Made by a program: the position numbers and the translations under genes
The notes under the pieces: model-generated
What the model was told of the DNA's origin: nothing
Seen by the model: the letters and a program-made list of their open reading frames with translations, nothing else
The model's database searches: none
From: Cryptosporidium bovis
Taxonomy: Eukaryota > Apicomplexa > Conoidasida > Eucoccidiorida > Cryptosporidiidae
Reading direction: 5' to 3'
DNA: 64,000 bases
Assembly (NCBI GenBank): GCA_009768925.2
Contig: VHIT02000045.1
Coordinates: 62,001-126,000, forward strand
In this document: one piece after another, positions 10,801-20,007 of the stretch
Layout: each line of letters opens with the position of its first letter
Position numbering within the stretch: position 1 is the stretch's first letter

Positions 10801-11027
10801 CTCCATTTTCAAGATTAGCTGAGAGTTATTCGAGGAATGTTAATATTCCTGTTTCAGATATTATTATTGTTTATAAAGGAACTGAAATAAACTTTAATCT
10901 ATCACCTTCAGATTATAATGTTTCTGAAAATGATATTATTGAGGTTTTATTGCGCACAAAGTTAAATTCTGCTCTTGGAAATAATTTTCATAGTAATAAC
11001 ATCGGCAGGAACAGTATGACTCAATAA
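7815..11027 (+). CDS. F-box protein with two C-terminal SUMO-like domains (1070 aa)
   Basis: An intronless gene. The N-terminal half (1-580) is unrecognised, with several Cys/His-rich patches (for example GKTCCSCYYSW) but no clear finger spacing. At about 588-635 lies an F-box-like motif: SIHLLSKISSYLTLREFCVF, then RSVCKTHCC, the usual binding site for SKP1 in SCF ubiquitin ligases. An acidic linker (about 823-852, runs of Glu/Asp) leads to two related segments at about 875-957 and 967-1049. The second (PFSRLAESYSRNVNIP, then IIIVYKGTEI, ending NDIIEVLL) matches the SUMO/Rad60-SLD pattern: helix with Y, basic-G turn, and DIIEV ending. The first has the same layout (PFRKLIRYFRD). Tandem SUMO-like domains end Rad60/NIP45 proteins, but an F-box is not part of that family. 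An adaptor linking SUMO and ubiquitin signalling is inference. Confidence 0.65.
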   Translation: MSLRNKSDFEDWESFVDQNVTLEGIKSGYFCMKVPDCLKLSRITPEDSLNSKHSVMYSPFDIRELTIYCGEKEEMYVSGILWVLFKKLLSVVGVFEYVMMENNKACLSDVKKRRVGKTTKEKGNDDNVNDYSRSNNDNDNINVGNIKRDLFETLVGENGENDFYPTFDWCKCNAVTASSHSLPLSTPLNWLSCSDIEHVVHDGIDTFYLHDLFYVCLPLKLKHSCIHEDKEKVGINPNPHKELIIILTEKFGEFCNHLIRFKGLETAKSGVLELVDYEKWDNFYPTKSLRLGLFMSMKISSLHLYKYNSRIFPTPFFLRNVLHGGSITGGKTCCSCYYSWIRLVGNDELKNENSGLSSVLSEDEMKIMALEAKSRIFLSGLYSKNLKHFDMQRVVSNISNNDGRMNALEIKNLSMQSIGYIGKINWPGRTSKGVLNPEFLVGIAKQGHIVIGVNKIEEMEICNELESKEAENWSQGGEILFPPKENSMCLFEDNIEKYYMHKFKLNNHRSYGICSGMYGSDFNNSNNTDECKIKCDITNGNTIFIKLCSKYTTVPYFSSKNILKMDDTQIYGNSALGISKNRQNPDRDISIHLLSKISSYLTLREFCVFRSVCKTHCCRTIFNNYVQNLCLFEDDLCLATLGQLYPFLSKGRVINLTNIIDPDQGEKGCGLGESSFIDPTLLPVITYYSSKITPISIQCLSAYTQKAKKMIFTHHSSANLAKIVSRASGRKPETVVITPDFNFSSQNDDYNDDYLFNVVGIDGSFPSNQALAEAAENIINQRNINMMRDNVNFNYNAGFGFMPQNSIFDGGFSNHLPDNTNRIREDVEENEDELEDNEEEEEDNNDDGEENDLQQNDRSLDSQISANLIDADISPIPNLIEIHIIGNFGPNNSVPSNLFRIPITSPFRKLIRYFRDVSSIKEGIVDLYVNRYGVRERLIPDLSPVDYGIVKGPVVFFASGNKTLQYSQKIWISLFLVGSKNFPYLPKLRFNASMSTPFSRLAESYSRNVNIPVSDIIIVYKGTEINFNLSPSDYNVSENDIIEVLLRTKLNSALGNNFHSNNIGRNSMTQ

Positions 11028-11620
11028 AATTTACAGCTTTGTCTTTTTTACTTCCTTTCATTTCTTGTCTATTTTTGATATTTTTTACTAGGATCAATTG
11101 AGTTTACATCAGTAATCTTTAACTTTCTTAGCAGCTCTACATGCATTCATTGTATTTATTTTATACCAGTACCCCACATTTGGCGCCCATAAGCGTGTCA
11201 AAAAAGGGATTTGCAATATTATCAACCGTTAGAGTAGGAAAAAAAAACAATAAGGTAATTAAAAATTAGTGTATTTATTTATGGCTATTTGATGCGAGTT
11301 TCCACAGTTATATAAATATATTAGTGTAGTATTTTTTGCTGTATAATTTAGGAACAATTCTACATTTTAGGGGTATGGTAAATAACCTTGGTAATAAAAA
11401 TAAGAGAAGTTAAACACGAAAAAAAGTATAACATATAATCCTAAAGTTTCTTTTATTTTAGGTGCTATAGGAACAAACATTTAATATTAGAAGTCATAAA
11501 ACGATATTTGAGAGAGATAAATTGAATAAACAGTTTACACTAAAAAATTTAATATAAAACTGTATAAGAATAGGCTATCTAGAATAGAGGAATAAATTGC
11601 TTGTATTGATTTAGGTAAAG
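11028..11620. promoter_or_regulatory. Intergenic region upstream of the YIPF-like gene
   Basis: A 593-base spacer between tandem genes. It contains TTTGGCGCCC at 11179-11188, an E2F-like site with one mismatch from the palindrome, and several A-runs. No gene is seen. Confidence 0.5.
11179..11188. promoter_or_regulatory. E2F-like element TTTGGCGCCC
   Basis: A near-palindromic GGCGCC element about 430 bases upstream of the YIPF-like start and 150 bases after the F-box gene stop. It matches the consensus half TTTGGCGC. Function is inferred from the other copies in the window. Confidence 0.5.
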
Positions 11621-12610
11621 ATGGACTCCGATGAATTAAATTTTAATATAGAAACTGTTAATTTAGACACAGAGTTGGAATTTGAGACATTTGACAACAA
11701 TAGAGTATCAGGCCTTACTGTTGGAGCAGAGTCACAACCTTTTAAAAATTCAGGGTTTAGCTTCGATGAAAATGAAAAATTAAATGTTGGTAATTCAAAT
11801 AGTAATAAGAGCAAGGAAAAAGATGATATTTTGAATAAATTGCTAAATTCAATAAATCCAGTGAAATGGGAATTTTTAAAGGGCCATTTTGATGTGACGA
11901 CGGATGAAATAAAAGAAAGAATAAAGATAATATTAAAAAATATATATATGAAAGAAAATATTATCCAAAACATAAATACATTTGTATTTAATGCAAAAAC
12001 AAATAGTAATTTTGGTGGTGGGTTTGGATTTAAAAATTTCTCTCTTAGTGGAACGGGGATGGGTGGTTTTGTGAATGGTATACAGGCAAATGGTGATTCA
12101 GATGATGGATTTGAATTGTTTTACTGTAAGAATTTGGATCAACAAAGAAAAAGTGATATTTATGGTCCTTTTTGGTTAAATATGGCATTGGCAATGTTAA
12201 TAGGAATATATTCAACATTACTTCCACAAATAAAATCAAAGTACATCTTAAATCCGGATATAACAAAATTCAACTTTTCATTTTCGTTTATATTTACAAA
12301 TATACTAATAATATGCTCATCTATATATGCATTGTTCTTGTATTCAAATGAATACATACCGCTATCACTTTTATTTACAATATATGGATATGGCAATATA
12401 ACATTTTTCCCTGGTGTATTGGGTATAATGTTATTCAATAACAACTTTATAAATTGGTTAATATTGTTAGTGTGTTCTTTATTTAATATCATGTTCCTTT
12501 ACAACTCATTAATAATAAATGGAAACAAAAGGCATACACATATAACAGTTTTGAGTATAATACTTCCAAGTATAATTCAGACGGTACTGTTAAAGTTGCT
12601 GTTTTTTTAA
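11621..12610 (+). CDS. YIPF1/2-type Yip1-domain Golgi membrane protein
   Basis: A 329-aa protein of the Yip1 domain family, which act at Golgi/endosomal membranes with Rab GTPases. The first 175 residues are hydrophilic and cytosolic. Then SDIYGPFWLNMALAML opens the membrane domain; DLYGPFW is the signature of the YIPF1/2 group. Five hydrophobic segments follow (about 188-206, 223-245, 247-263, 266-285, 305-327). They include the conserved YGYGNITFFPGVLG region, and the protein ends LLKLLFF, close to the family C-terminus. There is no signal peptide, which fits a protein with cytosolic N-terminus. Length fits YIPF1/2 (about 300-316 aa). The N-terminal domain carries an unusual Gly/Asn-rich stretch near 125-165. 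It converges with the USP48-like gene, 181 bases away. Confidence 0.85.
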   Translation: MDSDELNFNIETVNLDTELEFETFDNNRVSGLTVGAESQPFKNSGFSFDENEKLNVGNSNSNKSKEKDDILNKLLNSINPVKWEFLKGHFDVTTDEIKERIKIILKNIYMKENIIQNINTFVFNAKTNSNFGGGFGFKNFSLSGTGMGGFVNGIQANGDSDDGFELFYCKNLDQQRKSDIYGPFWLNMALAMLIGIYSTLLPQIKSKYILNPDITKFNFSFSFIFTNILIICSSIYALFLYSNEYIPLSLLFTIYGYGNITFFPGVLGIMLFNNNFINWLILLVCSLFNIMFLYNSLIINGNKRHTHITVLSIILPSIIQTVLLKLLFF

Positions 12611-12791
12611 TAGTATATGACAAAAAATATATGGTAAGAAGGGAAGATAAGTACTATCAAGTATGGATACATTATTGAGAAATCTTTTTTTTCCAATTAC
12701 AGAAAAAAACAAACAATACAACCATTTTATTTTGACAGATAATAATAGTAATAATGAAATAAATAATGATGGTATAATAAAATATATCTAA

Positions 12792-15700
12792 TTATACTAT
12801 AATGTTACAGTGTTTGCAAGGTACTAACTTATTAGTGCACTTATACCTTACGTAGCTTTTATAAATATTGGATATAACCACATTCTTATCCGTGTAATTA
12901 GATAATATGAAAGAAGATATCTCTTTGCTTCTTTCTCCTTCGAATAAGATAAATTTATCTAAAAGTCTGGTAGGTACCAACATTGCGGTTTTTGGGTTAA
13001 TCTTAGACCTGATGAAGGACCCATGGGGACATTTAGAAGAGCCAAAAGATATGTCTTTGGACCAATCTTGAGTTCTATTAGCTGTTTTAATAGAAACATC
13101 GTTTATTTTTTCACATAAATCCTCATCTTTCAAAGAGACGTGTTTAATAATATAATCTTGATTTTTTTGAATATCCCTTTTAATATCTGAAAATATAGAT
13201 CTCCAGTTAAAATCATGTTCTATTGAATGATGATCGTTTTTGCTCCTATTTTCTGTTGAATTAAATTTTTCGTGAATGTTGTCACAATTACCATTCATTT
13301 CAGGAGATTTACTTCTCAAAAAAGAAATGTTTGAATTGCTACCTATGTGTTTAAGATCGAATTTTGTTATTAGACTGTTTACCATCCTTGTACTTATTAG
13401 GCATACGTCTTTTTCATTGCAAGTGTTTGATTTCATAATTTCGTAAATAACTCTTGACTGCTTCAGTGATATGTCCAATATACTATACAAACTGCTTACA
13501 CACTTGTCGCAGATACAATTGTACAAATTCAAGTATTTTGTATTAACTAATTTGTCATTGTTTTTATATTCGTTTCCAACATTGAAGTTTAGTGAATCAT
13601 AGTAATTTTTAAGGAGAACGTTTTCTGTTTCAATACATTCTTCCAATCCATTTATAAGTTCTGGTGGAAACAACTTGACTTTACCTTCCCAAAATAAAAA
13701 AGGATCTAAAAAACTGTCACTAGAATCACCATTATCACCAAAATGCCTACAGTATAGATTACTGTAGTCCCAAAAATTAATAAATGAGCCAGTTTCAAAC
13801 CTCAATATTTTTTCTAAATCATCCCCATGTACATAACTCAGCCACCAGTCACTTGGAATTGCTATAAAACTGCCAAATAAATAGTTTTTTGTCAGTTTTT
13901 CATCATCATTTTTGCACGACTCTAATCTTTTTATCCACTTCTCCTTCCAACTATCTATACATGGCTTCAATATTACATTTTTTAAATATGTTATATTTTG
14001 TTTTCTTAGGTTAAGGAGGCTTAATTTTTTGATCAAGACATCTTCATCGTTGTTATTTTCAATATTTTTATTGGTATTCACGTTTAAATTTCCGTTTTGA
14101 ACTCCTTTTTCGGCTAGAGATGTTTTTTTTGATTTATTTACATTGTTAAAAACGCAATTTTTATCATTTTCTCTCTCGTTTAATATCAATTTTGGTTCCC
14201 AGTCTTTTCTCTTATAGATAAGCATGTAACCTGTTCTAGTTACCATTCTATTGCTATTGTTATTTAAAGAGAATTTTGGTGACCACTCGTGTACCTCTGT
14301 ATCATCAAAATGTACCCATTTCCATCTAATTTTTGATTTCTGTGGCAATTCGTCCTTATTTTCGTTGCAATTGAAGGTACTTAATTTATGGTTTCTAGTT
14401 GCAGTATTATCTATATTTGTCTCACATTTTCCATTTTTAGCACCACCTTTAAGGCCATTTTTACTTGAATCCTGGAAATTAATCAAGGGAAACTTATTTT
14501 CAACCAAGTTAAATTTATTATTATTATTATCTTGGTTCTGAAATTTGTTATGTGTTTGATTTAAATAGTTGTTACTTTCAGAATCGCCTATTATTCTTTC
14601 CAATACCCCTGTATTTCCTATTAAATTACTTTGATTATTTAGAAATTGTAAATATTGCAAATAATTCGCTGTTCCTTGGGGTATCCCTATTGTATGTCCT
14701 TCTAGTCCCAAAATATGGTTGTTTGTGTTGCTTCCGTATCTATTAAAAATATTATTGTCTTGACTTAGAATCTGAGTAGTGTAAGAAGAATGAGAGTTTT
14801 GAGATTCTGAATTTTGACTTTGTGGCATTACTACTGTAGACCCTTGGGAAGATTTTATTAGTGTTGGAGATGAATCTTCTTCAGGAAAGTGAGAATTTAA
14901 ATTATTTATCTTATTAATTTCGTTTTCTTCAGTTCTCCCAGAAACGGTATTTATTTGAGCATTTCCCTCGTTATTGCAACTATTAAGCTTTATTGTATTT
15001 GTATCTTTGTTTAAGGATAAGTAGTTCTGATTGCTGTCACTCAGTATTTGTTGTTGAACAAACAAATTAGGTTGATAAATAACTAGTTGTGATTGTTTAT
15101 TCAGTGAATTCTGATTCATGTAAACCAAACTATTGTAAAGTTGTGTTTGTTGAATGTGATCTTGCATTAAATTTGAATTCTTAACATTGCTCCCTAGTGT
15201 ATTAAGTGCACTAAAAGCATTTATTGGAGTTAATGGAGAAATGGGGGATGTAAATATCGGAGTTGTAGCAAGCAAAGGCGTTGGTGTGTTGATTATATTG
15301 CCTTCAACACCATTATTATTGTTAACACTGTTTACATTTCCATTATTAAGTAACATTTGAGCTAATCTATAGTTATTGATTAAATCTAATTGCTGAGGAT
15401 TTGAATATACACCATTGCTATGAGAAGTTTGTGGCATAAAAGACACTTTCGGAAATGGAGTTGTATTTGGAGCTGTCTCGTTTTTTATATTATTAATGTT
15501 TATTTCCTCTTTACATCTTTTTGAATCAGTCATATTTTCGCCCGTAATTGCTGCAGAAATGTCGTTATACACACTTTTTTTTAAACCATTTGATTTTAGT
15601 TTCCTTTTTTTCCTAGTTAAAACTGAGCCTTGAGTAGATTCAGTACTTTCTTCTAACCCTATTTTCTCTGCATCGGAAATATCGCCTTTATTATTAACGT

Positions 15701-17690
15701 TGCAAATATTAACATCTATTTCGTTAGAATTCAGACTATTTTCAATATTTTCAGTGACCCTTGTCAACAATTTGTTCTTATTTTTGCCTTTAGACTGAGA
15801 TGAAAGAAATTCATTTGTTGAATCGTTATTCAATTTGGTTTTTGACAGATCTCCAGGATTATTTGTCATAGAATCGTTATTTGTGTCTGTCTTAGTACCA
15901 TCGTTTATAAAATCTATGCGGATCTTATCATCAAAATACTGAAAGTCTCTTAAGGAAGCCGTATAGTGTCCGCTCATAGCAGATTGCCCTTGGTGTTCTA
16001 ATATTCCAATAAACTCATATTCAGAAGAGTGTGGAGTTGAAAACCTTGAATCACTAACCTTATCGGAACTAAAAACTGATTTATCTGTTAAATAGTAGTT
16101 CTTTAAATCTAATATTTGCGGAAAATCAACTGGTATAGACACCTTTTTCCTTGCCTTTGAAACAGAATCGTAGAAATATCTCTGCAAACATACATGAAGA
16201 TATGGAGGAAAGTCACTTATCAAACATCTCTTAACTGCGTCTCTTTTACACTGACATTTGTCACACATGTATTGGTTCTCATCAGAAAGCAGTTCCTGGT
16301 TAAAAAAATTATCAAATGCCTGTTCAAGCTTTAAGAAATTTCCATGACCACTATTATTATTCCCCAAAATATATGAATTGGAATTGCCGACAGAATCTAT
16401 ATCAAGATTTTCCACTTTATCTGGACTATTATCAAGCATTAATTGTGATTTTTTTCTTCTTTTGCTTTTTAATTTCAAATGACTATCTTTATTTGATCTT
16501 TTTTCTGAAATTAAATTCGATATCTTATTTACACTCTCCTTGTTTTCTTTAGCTTTTTCTAATAAAATTTGCAGCCTAAGCTCGTAAAAGTGATCTTCTA
16601 TTAGCGTCTTGCTATTACAACTTATACATTCTATTGAATAATTAAGTGTCCCTCTAAATAAATCTGGAATGAAATTAAATATTTCATTTGCAGTCATTTT
16701 ACCGTTATCCTTATTTACATATGTGCTTAATTGCTGTATCTTAGTCTCCAGTAAGCTCAATAACAAAACAGCAAATTCAGTTGCATCTTCTTGATTTTCA
16801 GTGCTTATTCCGAGCGTTTTTGCAAATGATAACGGGTTAACAACGGATATATTCCCTGTTTCCATTTGTCTAAATATTTTTTGCAACTCTACTATAACGT
16901 CAAAATTATGATTATTGTCTTCACTCACGTATTTACTGTTATTTAAATCAGACTTTGCTGTTTTATTACCATCTCTAAAACCTTCTTTATTTAACTTCAC
17001 ATTTGACATTATCATAGAACTTAATGAACTCTCTCCTTCTGTTGAAGCTGACCTGGTTGATGAATTACACCTATTTGAGTTTAGACATAAATAACTTCCA
17101 TTTCCATTGTTTACACCTTTTTTAGATACCGTGTTATTTTCTTCATTAGAGCGAAAAAATGAACTATCTATATTTAAAAACTTTGATCTGAAATCTAAAT
17201 TCATAAACAAATATTGCAAATAAGAGCCCATATAGCATGTAGCACCAAGGTTTTTTATTCCTGAATAAACGTATTTTCCGTTGCTGTTACTATTGCTATT
17301 GTTCTTATTTATTGCCAATCCTAGTGACTGGGAATCCAATCCATTAAGTAATGGCTGTTTAGACATTTGGTCGTTTTCTATGCCGAACCAGTCTTTAAGT
17401 ACATTCTTTCTCCATATACCTTTAGTACTTCTAGGAGCATTCTCACTAATCATATAACATCCAAACGGATTCAATTGCACGTTACAGTCCAATAACACAA
17501 GCTGTGGATTGTACAAGTTGTATATGTACAAACTCTTTAATGATACATCTAAACATTCACTGCTAATCTTGCTCCTGTTCCTATTTCTGCTTGTATTCGC
17601 CTCATTTATACTGTTATTAGTTTCATTGATATTGGAATTTCCTCTCACCCTCTTTTCTATAGTGTTTTTTTTGTTATTCTCAAACGTCAT
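12792..17690 (-). CDS. USP48-like ubiquitin-specific protease with split catalytic domain
   Basis: A 1632-aa intronless deubiquitinase (peptidase C19). The Cys box is GIKNLGATCYMGSYLQYLF with catalytic Cys152. QEDATEF follows at about 305. A zinc ribbon is formed by IECISCNSKT and QYMCDKCQCKRD. The His box GHYTASLRDF carries His575. The last part of the fold, WVHFDDTEV and GYMLIYKR, appears only near residue 1126. So about 540 residues of Asn/Ser/Gln-rich sequence sit between the His box and the strand that usually carries the third catalytic residue. Near 1320-1395 there is a DUSP-like segment (IPSDWWLSYVHG, then LFPPELINGLEE). USP48 has this order (catalytic domain, then DUSP) and a Cys box of the same type. 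It would remove ubiquitin from nuclear substrates. The N-terminal MTF start at 17690 is the first ATG. Confidence 0.85.
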   Translation of the reverse strand: MTFENNKKNTIEKRVRGNSNINETNNSINEANTSRNRNRSKISSECLDVSLKSLYIYNLYNPQLVLLDCNVQLNPFGCYMISENAPRSTKGIWRKNVLKDWFGIENDQMSKQPLLNGLDSQSLGLAINKNNSNSNSNGKYVYSGIKNLGATCYMGSYLQYLFMNLDFRSKFLNIDSSFFRSNEENNTVSKKGVNNGNGSYLCLNSNRCNSSTRSASTEGESSLSSMIMSNVKLNKEGFRDGNKTAKSDLNNSKYVSEDNNHNFDVIVELQKIFRQMETGNISVVNPLSFAKTLGISTENQEDATEFAVLLLSLLETKIQQLSTYVNKDNGKMTANEIFNFIPDLFRGTLNYSIECISCNSKTLIEDHFYELRLQILLEKAKENKESVNKISNLISEKRSNKDSHLKLKSKRRKKSQLMLDNSPDKVENLDIDSVGNSNSYILGNNNSGHGNFLKLEQAFDNFFNQELLSDENQYMCDKCQCKRDAVKRCLISDFPPYLHVCLQRYFYDSVSKARKKVSIPVDFPQILDLKNYYLTDKSVFSSDKVSDSRFSTPHSSEYEFIGILEHQGQSAMSGHYTASLRDFQYFDDKIRIDFINDGTKTDTNNDSMTNNPGDLSKTKLNNDSTNEFLSSQSKGKNKNKLLTRVTENIENSLNSNEIDVNICNVNNKGDISDAEKIGLEESTESTQGSVLTRKKRKLKSNGLKKSVYNDISAAITGENMTDSKRCKEEININNIKNETAPNTTPFPKVSFMPQTSHSNGVYSNPQQLDLINNYRLAQMLLNNGNVNSVNNNNGVEGNIINTPTPLLATTPIFTSPISPLTPINAFSALNTLGSNVKNSNLMQDHIQQTQLYNSLVYMNQNSLNKQSQLVIYQPNLFVQQQILSDSNQNYLSLNKDTNTIKLNSCNNEGNAQINTVSGRTEENEINKINNLNSHFPEEDSSPTLIKSSQGSTVVMPQSQNSESQNSHSSYTTQILSQDNNIFNRYGSNTNNHILGLEGHTIGIPQGTANYLQYLQFLNNQSNLIGNTGVLERIIGDSESNNYLNQTHNKFQNQDNNNNKFNLVENKFPLINFQDSSKNGLKGGAKNGKCETNIDNTATRNHKLSTFNCNENKDELPQKSKIRWKWVHFDDTEVHEWSPKFSLNNNSNRMVTRTGYMLIYKRKDWEPKLILNERENDKNCVFNNVNKSKKTSLAEKGVQNGNLNVNTNKNIENNNDEDVLIKKLSLLNLRKQNITYLKNVILKPCIDSWKEKWIKRLESCKNDDEKLTKNYLFGSFIAIPSDWWLSYVHGDDLEKILRFETGSFINFWDYSNLYCRHFGDNGDSSDSFLDPFLFWEGKVKLFPPELINGLEECIETENVLLKNYYDSLNFNVGNEYKNNDKLVNTKYLNLYNCICDKCVSSLYSILDISLKQSRVIYEIMKSNTCNEKDVCLISTRMVNSLITKFDLKHIGSNSNISFLRSKSPEMNGNCDNIHEKFNSTENRSKNDHHSIEHDFNWRSIFSDIKRDIQKNQDYIIKHVSLKDEDLCEKINDVSIKTANRTQDWSKDISFGSSKCPHGSFIRSKINPKTAMLVPTRLLDKFILFEGERSKEISSFILSNYTDKNVVISNIYKSYVRYKCTNKLVPCKHCNIIV

Positions 17691-18603
17691 TTATTTATAC
17701 TACACAATTATTACCTTTATTTTAGTTTGTGCAGGCATATATTTATGTATGTATATATATTTACAAATACATACATATGTACATATATAAACAAACAAAT
17801 ATATAATACTGCGTGTTTAAACTAATATATTATGCATAAATTTTACAAATTTAATATGTTTACAGTTTGATCACTGAAAGGGTTAGTGTAAACCTCTAAA
17901 TTTCAAGTTATACAGCAAATACGTATAATTTATTTAGTTTGTATCTTTCATACAGGATTTTGTGTCTTAAATATTTCAGTTAAAATACAGTATGGTCCTT
18001 ATTGTTTTGTGAAAAAAACTTTTAATTCATCATATGCCTTTTGCCGCTAACGTACGTTTATTAATCCGGTACACCTTAACCTAAAATAATAATTAATGCT
18101 AACGGGAAATTCCTAGTTAAATTATTATTAAAACCAAAAGTAACTCAGGGTTTTTATAAGAAGTAAACACACACACACAAAACGACGAAATATGCATATA
18201 TGTAACGACAAATTAACATATAATATGCAAAGTTAACGAGTAACGTTGTGGATAGATTAAACGGTTTTATTTATATATTTGTGAATTCAATAGCATTATT
18301 CTTAATGACTTTAATTATAACTAATTGATGAAATAAAATCTTTCTTTCCCTTTTATTCTCAGCATATTACGTGCAACTATTGAATTATTTAGACAAAATA
18401 AATTGTACAAGACTACCTTTCACTTTGACGATTTAGAAAAATAAGTACAATAGGATTGATAATTTTTTACTCAACAATTAATTATAAACAAATAATAAAT
18501 AATTATTTGCTATTTATTTAATTCGATACCCACCATAAATTAAATTATTTATTCAAACATAGTAATAGGTTTAATGTCTTATGAATACAGGTAAGGCAAT
18601 ATT
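17691..18603. other. Intergenic, 0.9 kb, low-complexity
   Basis: A spacer between two minus-strand genes, so it holds the USP48-like promoter and the CDK 3' UTR. It has an AT/TA/GT-rich microsatellite-like block (17731-17800) and a short (CA)n tract at 18165-18179. Around 18030-18110 the base composition is slightly more mixed, without a recognisable RNA. No open frame of note. Confidence 0.5.
18165..18179. repeat. Short (AC)n microsatellite
   Basis: About seven AC units in the spacer between the CDK and USP48-like genes. Confidence 0.85.
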
Positions 18604-19494
18604 TCAAGTTGATGGCAAATCTTTTATATTAAGGTCATAAAAATAAGGATGTTCCATGGCATCTTTCGCAGAAATTCTTTTGTTTGGATCGAAACAAAGC
18701 ATTTTAGACAGTAAATCGATTCCTGACTGGCAAAATTCAGGAAAAATAGAGTCCCACGATTTTCTTTCATAAATTTGAAATGTTCTTTGCTTCCACAAAG
18801 GCAATTCTTGTAATTGAGGCCATTCTTTTGGATTTGGGGTGCCTAATATTGAAAATATTTTTAGTAATTGATCGTCATCAGATGTACCCGGAAATAATGG
18901 TTTACCTGTAATCATTTCGGCAAATATACACCCTATACTCCAAATGTCAACTGAAGTTGAGTATCTCTTACTACCCATTAGTACATCAGGTGCTCTATAC
19001 CACAATGTAACTACTTCATGAGTATAACTTCTAACGGGTATACCAAATGCCCTTGCTAAACCAAAATCTGCTAATTTTAAAGCTCCGTTGCTATTTATAA
19101 GTAAATTTTGTGGTTTTAAATCACGGTGAAGAATTCTGTGTTGGTGGCAGTGGGCTACTCCTCTCAATAGTTGATAGAAATACATTTTAATTGTTTTATC
19201 ATCCAAGCCACTTTTATGCGCATCCAACACCATTTTTAAATCCTTTTCCATAAATTCGAATACCAAAGTTAAACGCTTTTCTGAATGAATTACGTCAAAT
19301 AAACTAACTATATTTGGATGATGAAGTTCCTTCAACAATGATATCTCTCTTATCGCTGTTGATGGTATTCCTTCATCCTCTGCCTCTAAACGAATTCTTT
19401 TCAATGCCACAACCCTTCCCTGGTTGTCTTGAGCCTTGTATACAACTCCGTACGTTCCTTCTCCAACCTTTTCTAATTTTTGGTATTTCTCCAT
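18604..19494 (-). CDS. CDK1/2-like cyclin-dependent kinase
   Basis: A 296-aa Ser/Thr kinase with every hallmark of a cell-cycle CDK. The Gly loop is [11 protein letters not shown], with inhibitory-site equivalents Thr14 and Tyr15. Catalytic Lys32 is in VALKRIRL. The cyclin-binding helix is a canonical PSTAIRE (44-50). HRDLKPQN is at 123-130, DFG at 143-145, and the activation-loop Thr158 is in [14 protein letters not shown], where the usual APE is [11 protein letters not shown] is the CDK insert. Human CDK1 has 297 aa. The open frame continues upstream to a non-ATG codon, but the ATG at 19494 aligns exactly with the family start ([13 protein letters not shown]). It is likely the apicomplexan CRK1/PK5-type kinase controlling nuclear cycles. 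It is divergent from MED6, sharing a promoter with a GGCGCC site. Confidence 0.95.
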   Translation of the reverse strand: MEKYQKLEKVGEGTYGVVYKAQDNQGRVVALKRIRLEAEDEGIPSTAIREISLLKELHHPNIVSLFDVIHSEKRLTLVFEFMEKDLKMVLDAHKSGLDDKTIKMYFYQLLRGVAHCHQHRILHRDLKPQNLLINSNGALKLADFGLARAFGIPVRSYTHEVVTLWYRAPDVLMGSKRYSTSVDIWSIGCIFAEMITGKPLFPGTSDDDQLLKIFSILGTPNPKEWPQLQELPLWKQRTFQIYERKSWDSIFPEFCQSGIDLLSKMLCFDPNKRISAKDAMEHPYFYDLNIKDLPST

Positions 19495-20007
19495 TATTAT
19501 TGTCTGTTCCCAACGTACTTTTTTCAACAGATATCTTTTTGTTCCCGTATAAAATAAATAGATACTCAATAAGTTGCGGCTCAGTTTTAGTAATATGGTA
19601 TATATTCATATACTTTGAATCTCTAACTTATATTACACCTTTAGCACTTTACAGTTGATTAACAAAATTCCAGCCTTAATTTGATCGCGTTTTGTTTTCA
19701 CACAACATGAAAACAAATGAAGGCCATATATTCAAACCAACTCCACTTTATTTAGTGAAATTCAAACCAAAGATGAAAAAGGAGAGAATAGAAACAGAAA
19801 TCATTAGAAATAAAATTCGCCTTTCCTTTTCATTATTAATCCCCCACAATATGCAAATTGCTATTTTATTCAGTATGTTGGCGCCTAAATTGACTTAATG
19901 ACAGATTTCATAAATAATTGTTGGACAACTATTTTTAGTTTAATGGAAATATAATGGTTATTCAGATATAATAACATTTCTTTCACTTATATTCATAAGA
20001 ATAGGTC
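19495..20007. promoter_or_regulatory. Divergent promoter region, CDK and MED6
   Basis: A 513-base region between divergent starts. TTGGCGCCTAAA at 19878-19889 lies about 120 bases upstream of MED6. A 68-codon open frame inside it (19692-19898) has no coding character and is rejected as a gene. Confidence 0.55.
19878..19887. promoter_or_regulatory. E2F-like element TTGGCGCCTA
   Basis: An E2F-like GGCGCC element in the CDK/MED6 divergent promoter, 120 bases upstream of the MED6 start and about 385 bases from the CDK start. Placement before a cell-cycle kinase is suggestive; binding is inferred. Confidence 0.55.

Noticed and set aside
19495-19569. A 25-codon N-terminal extension of the CDK
   Set aside because: It starts at a non-ATG codon and precedes the exact family start [13 protein letters not shown].
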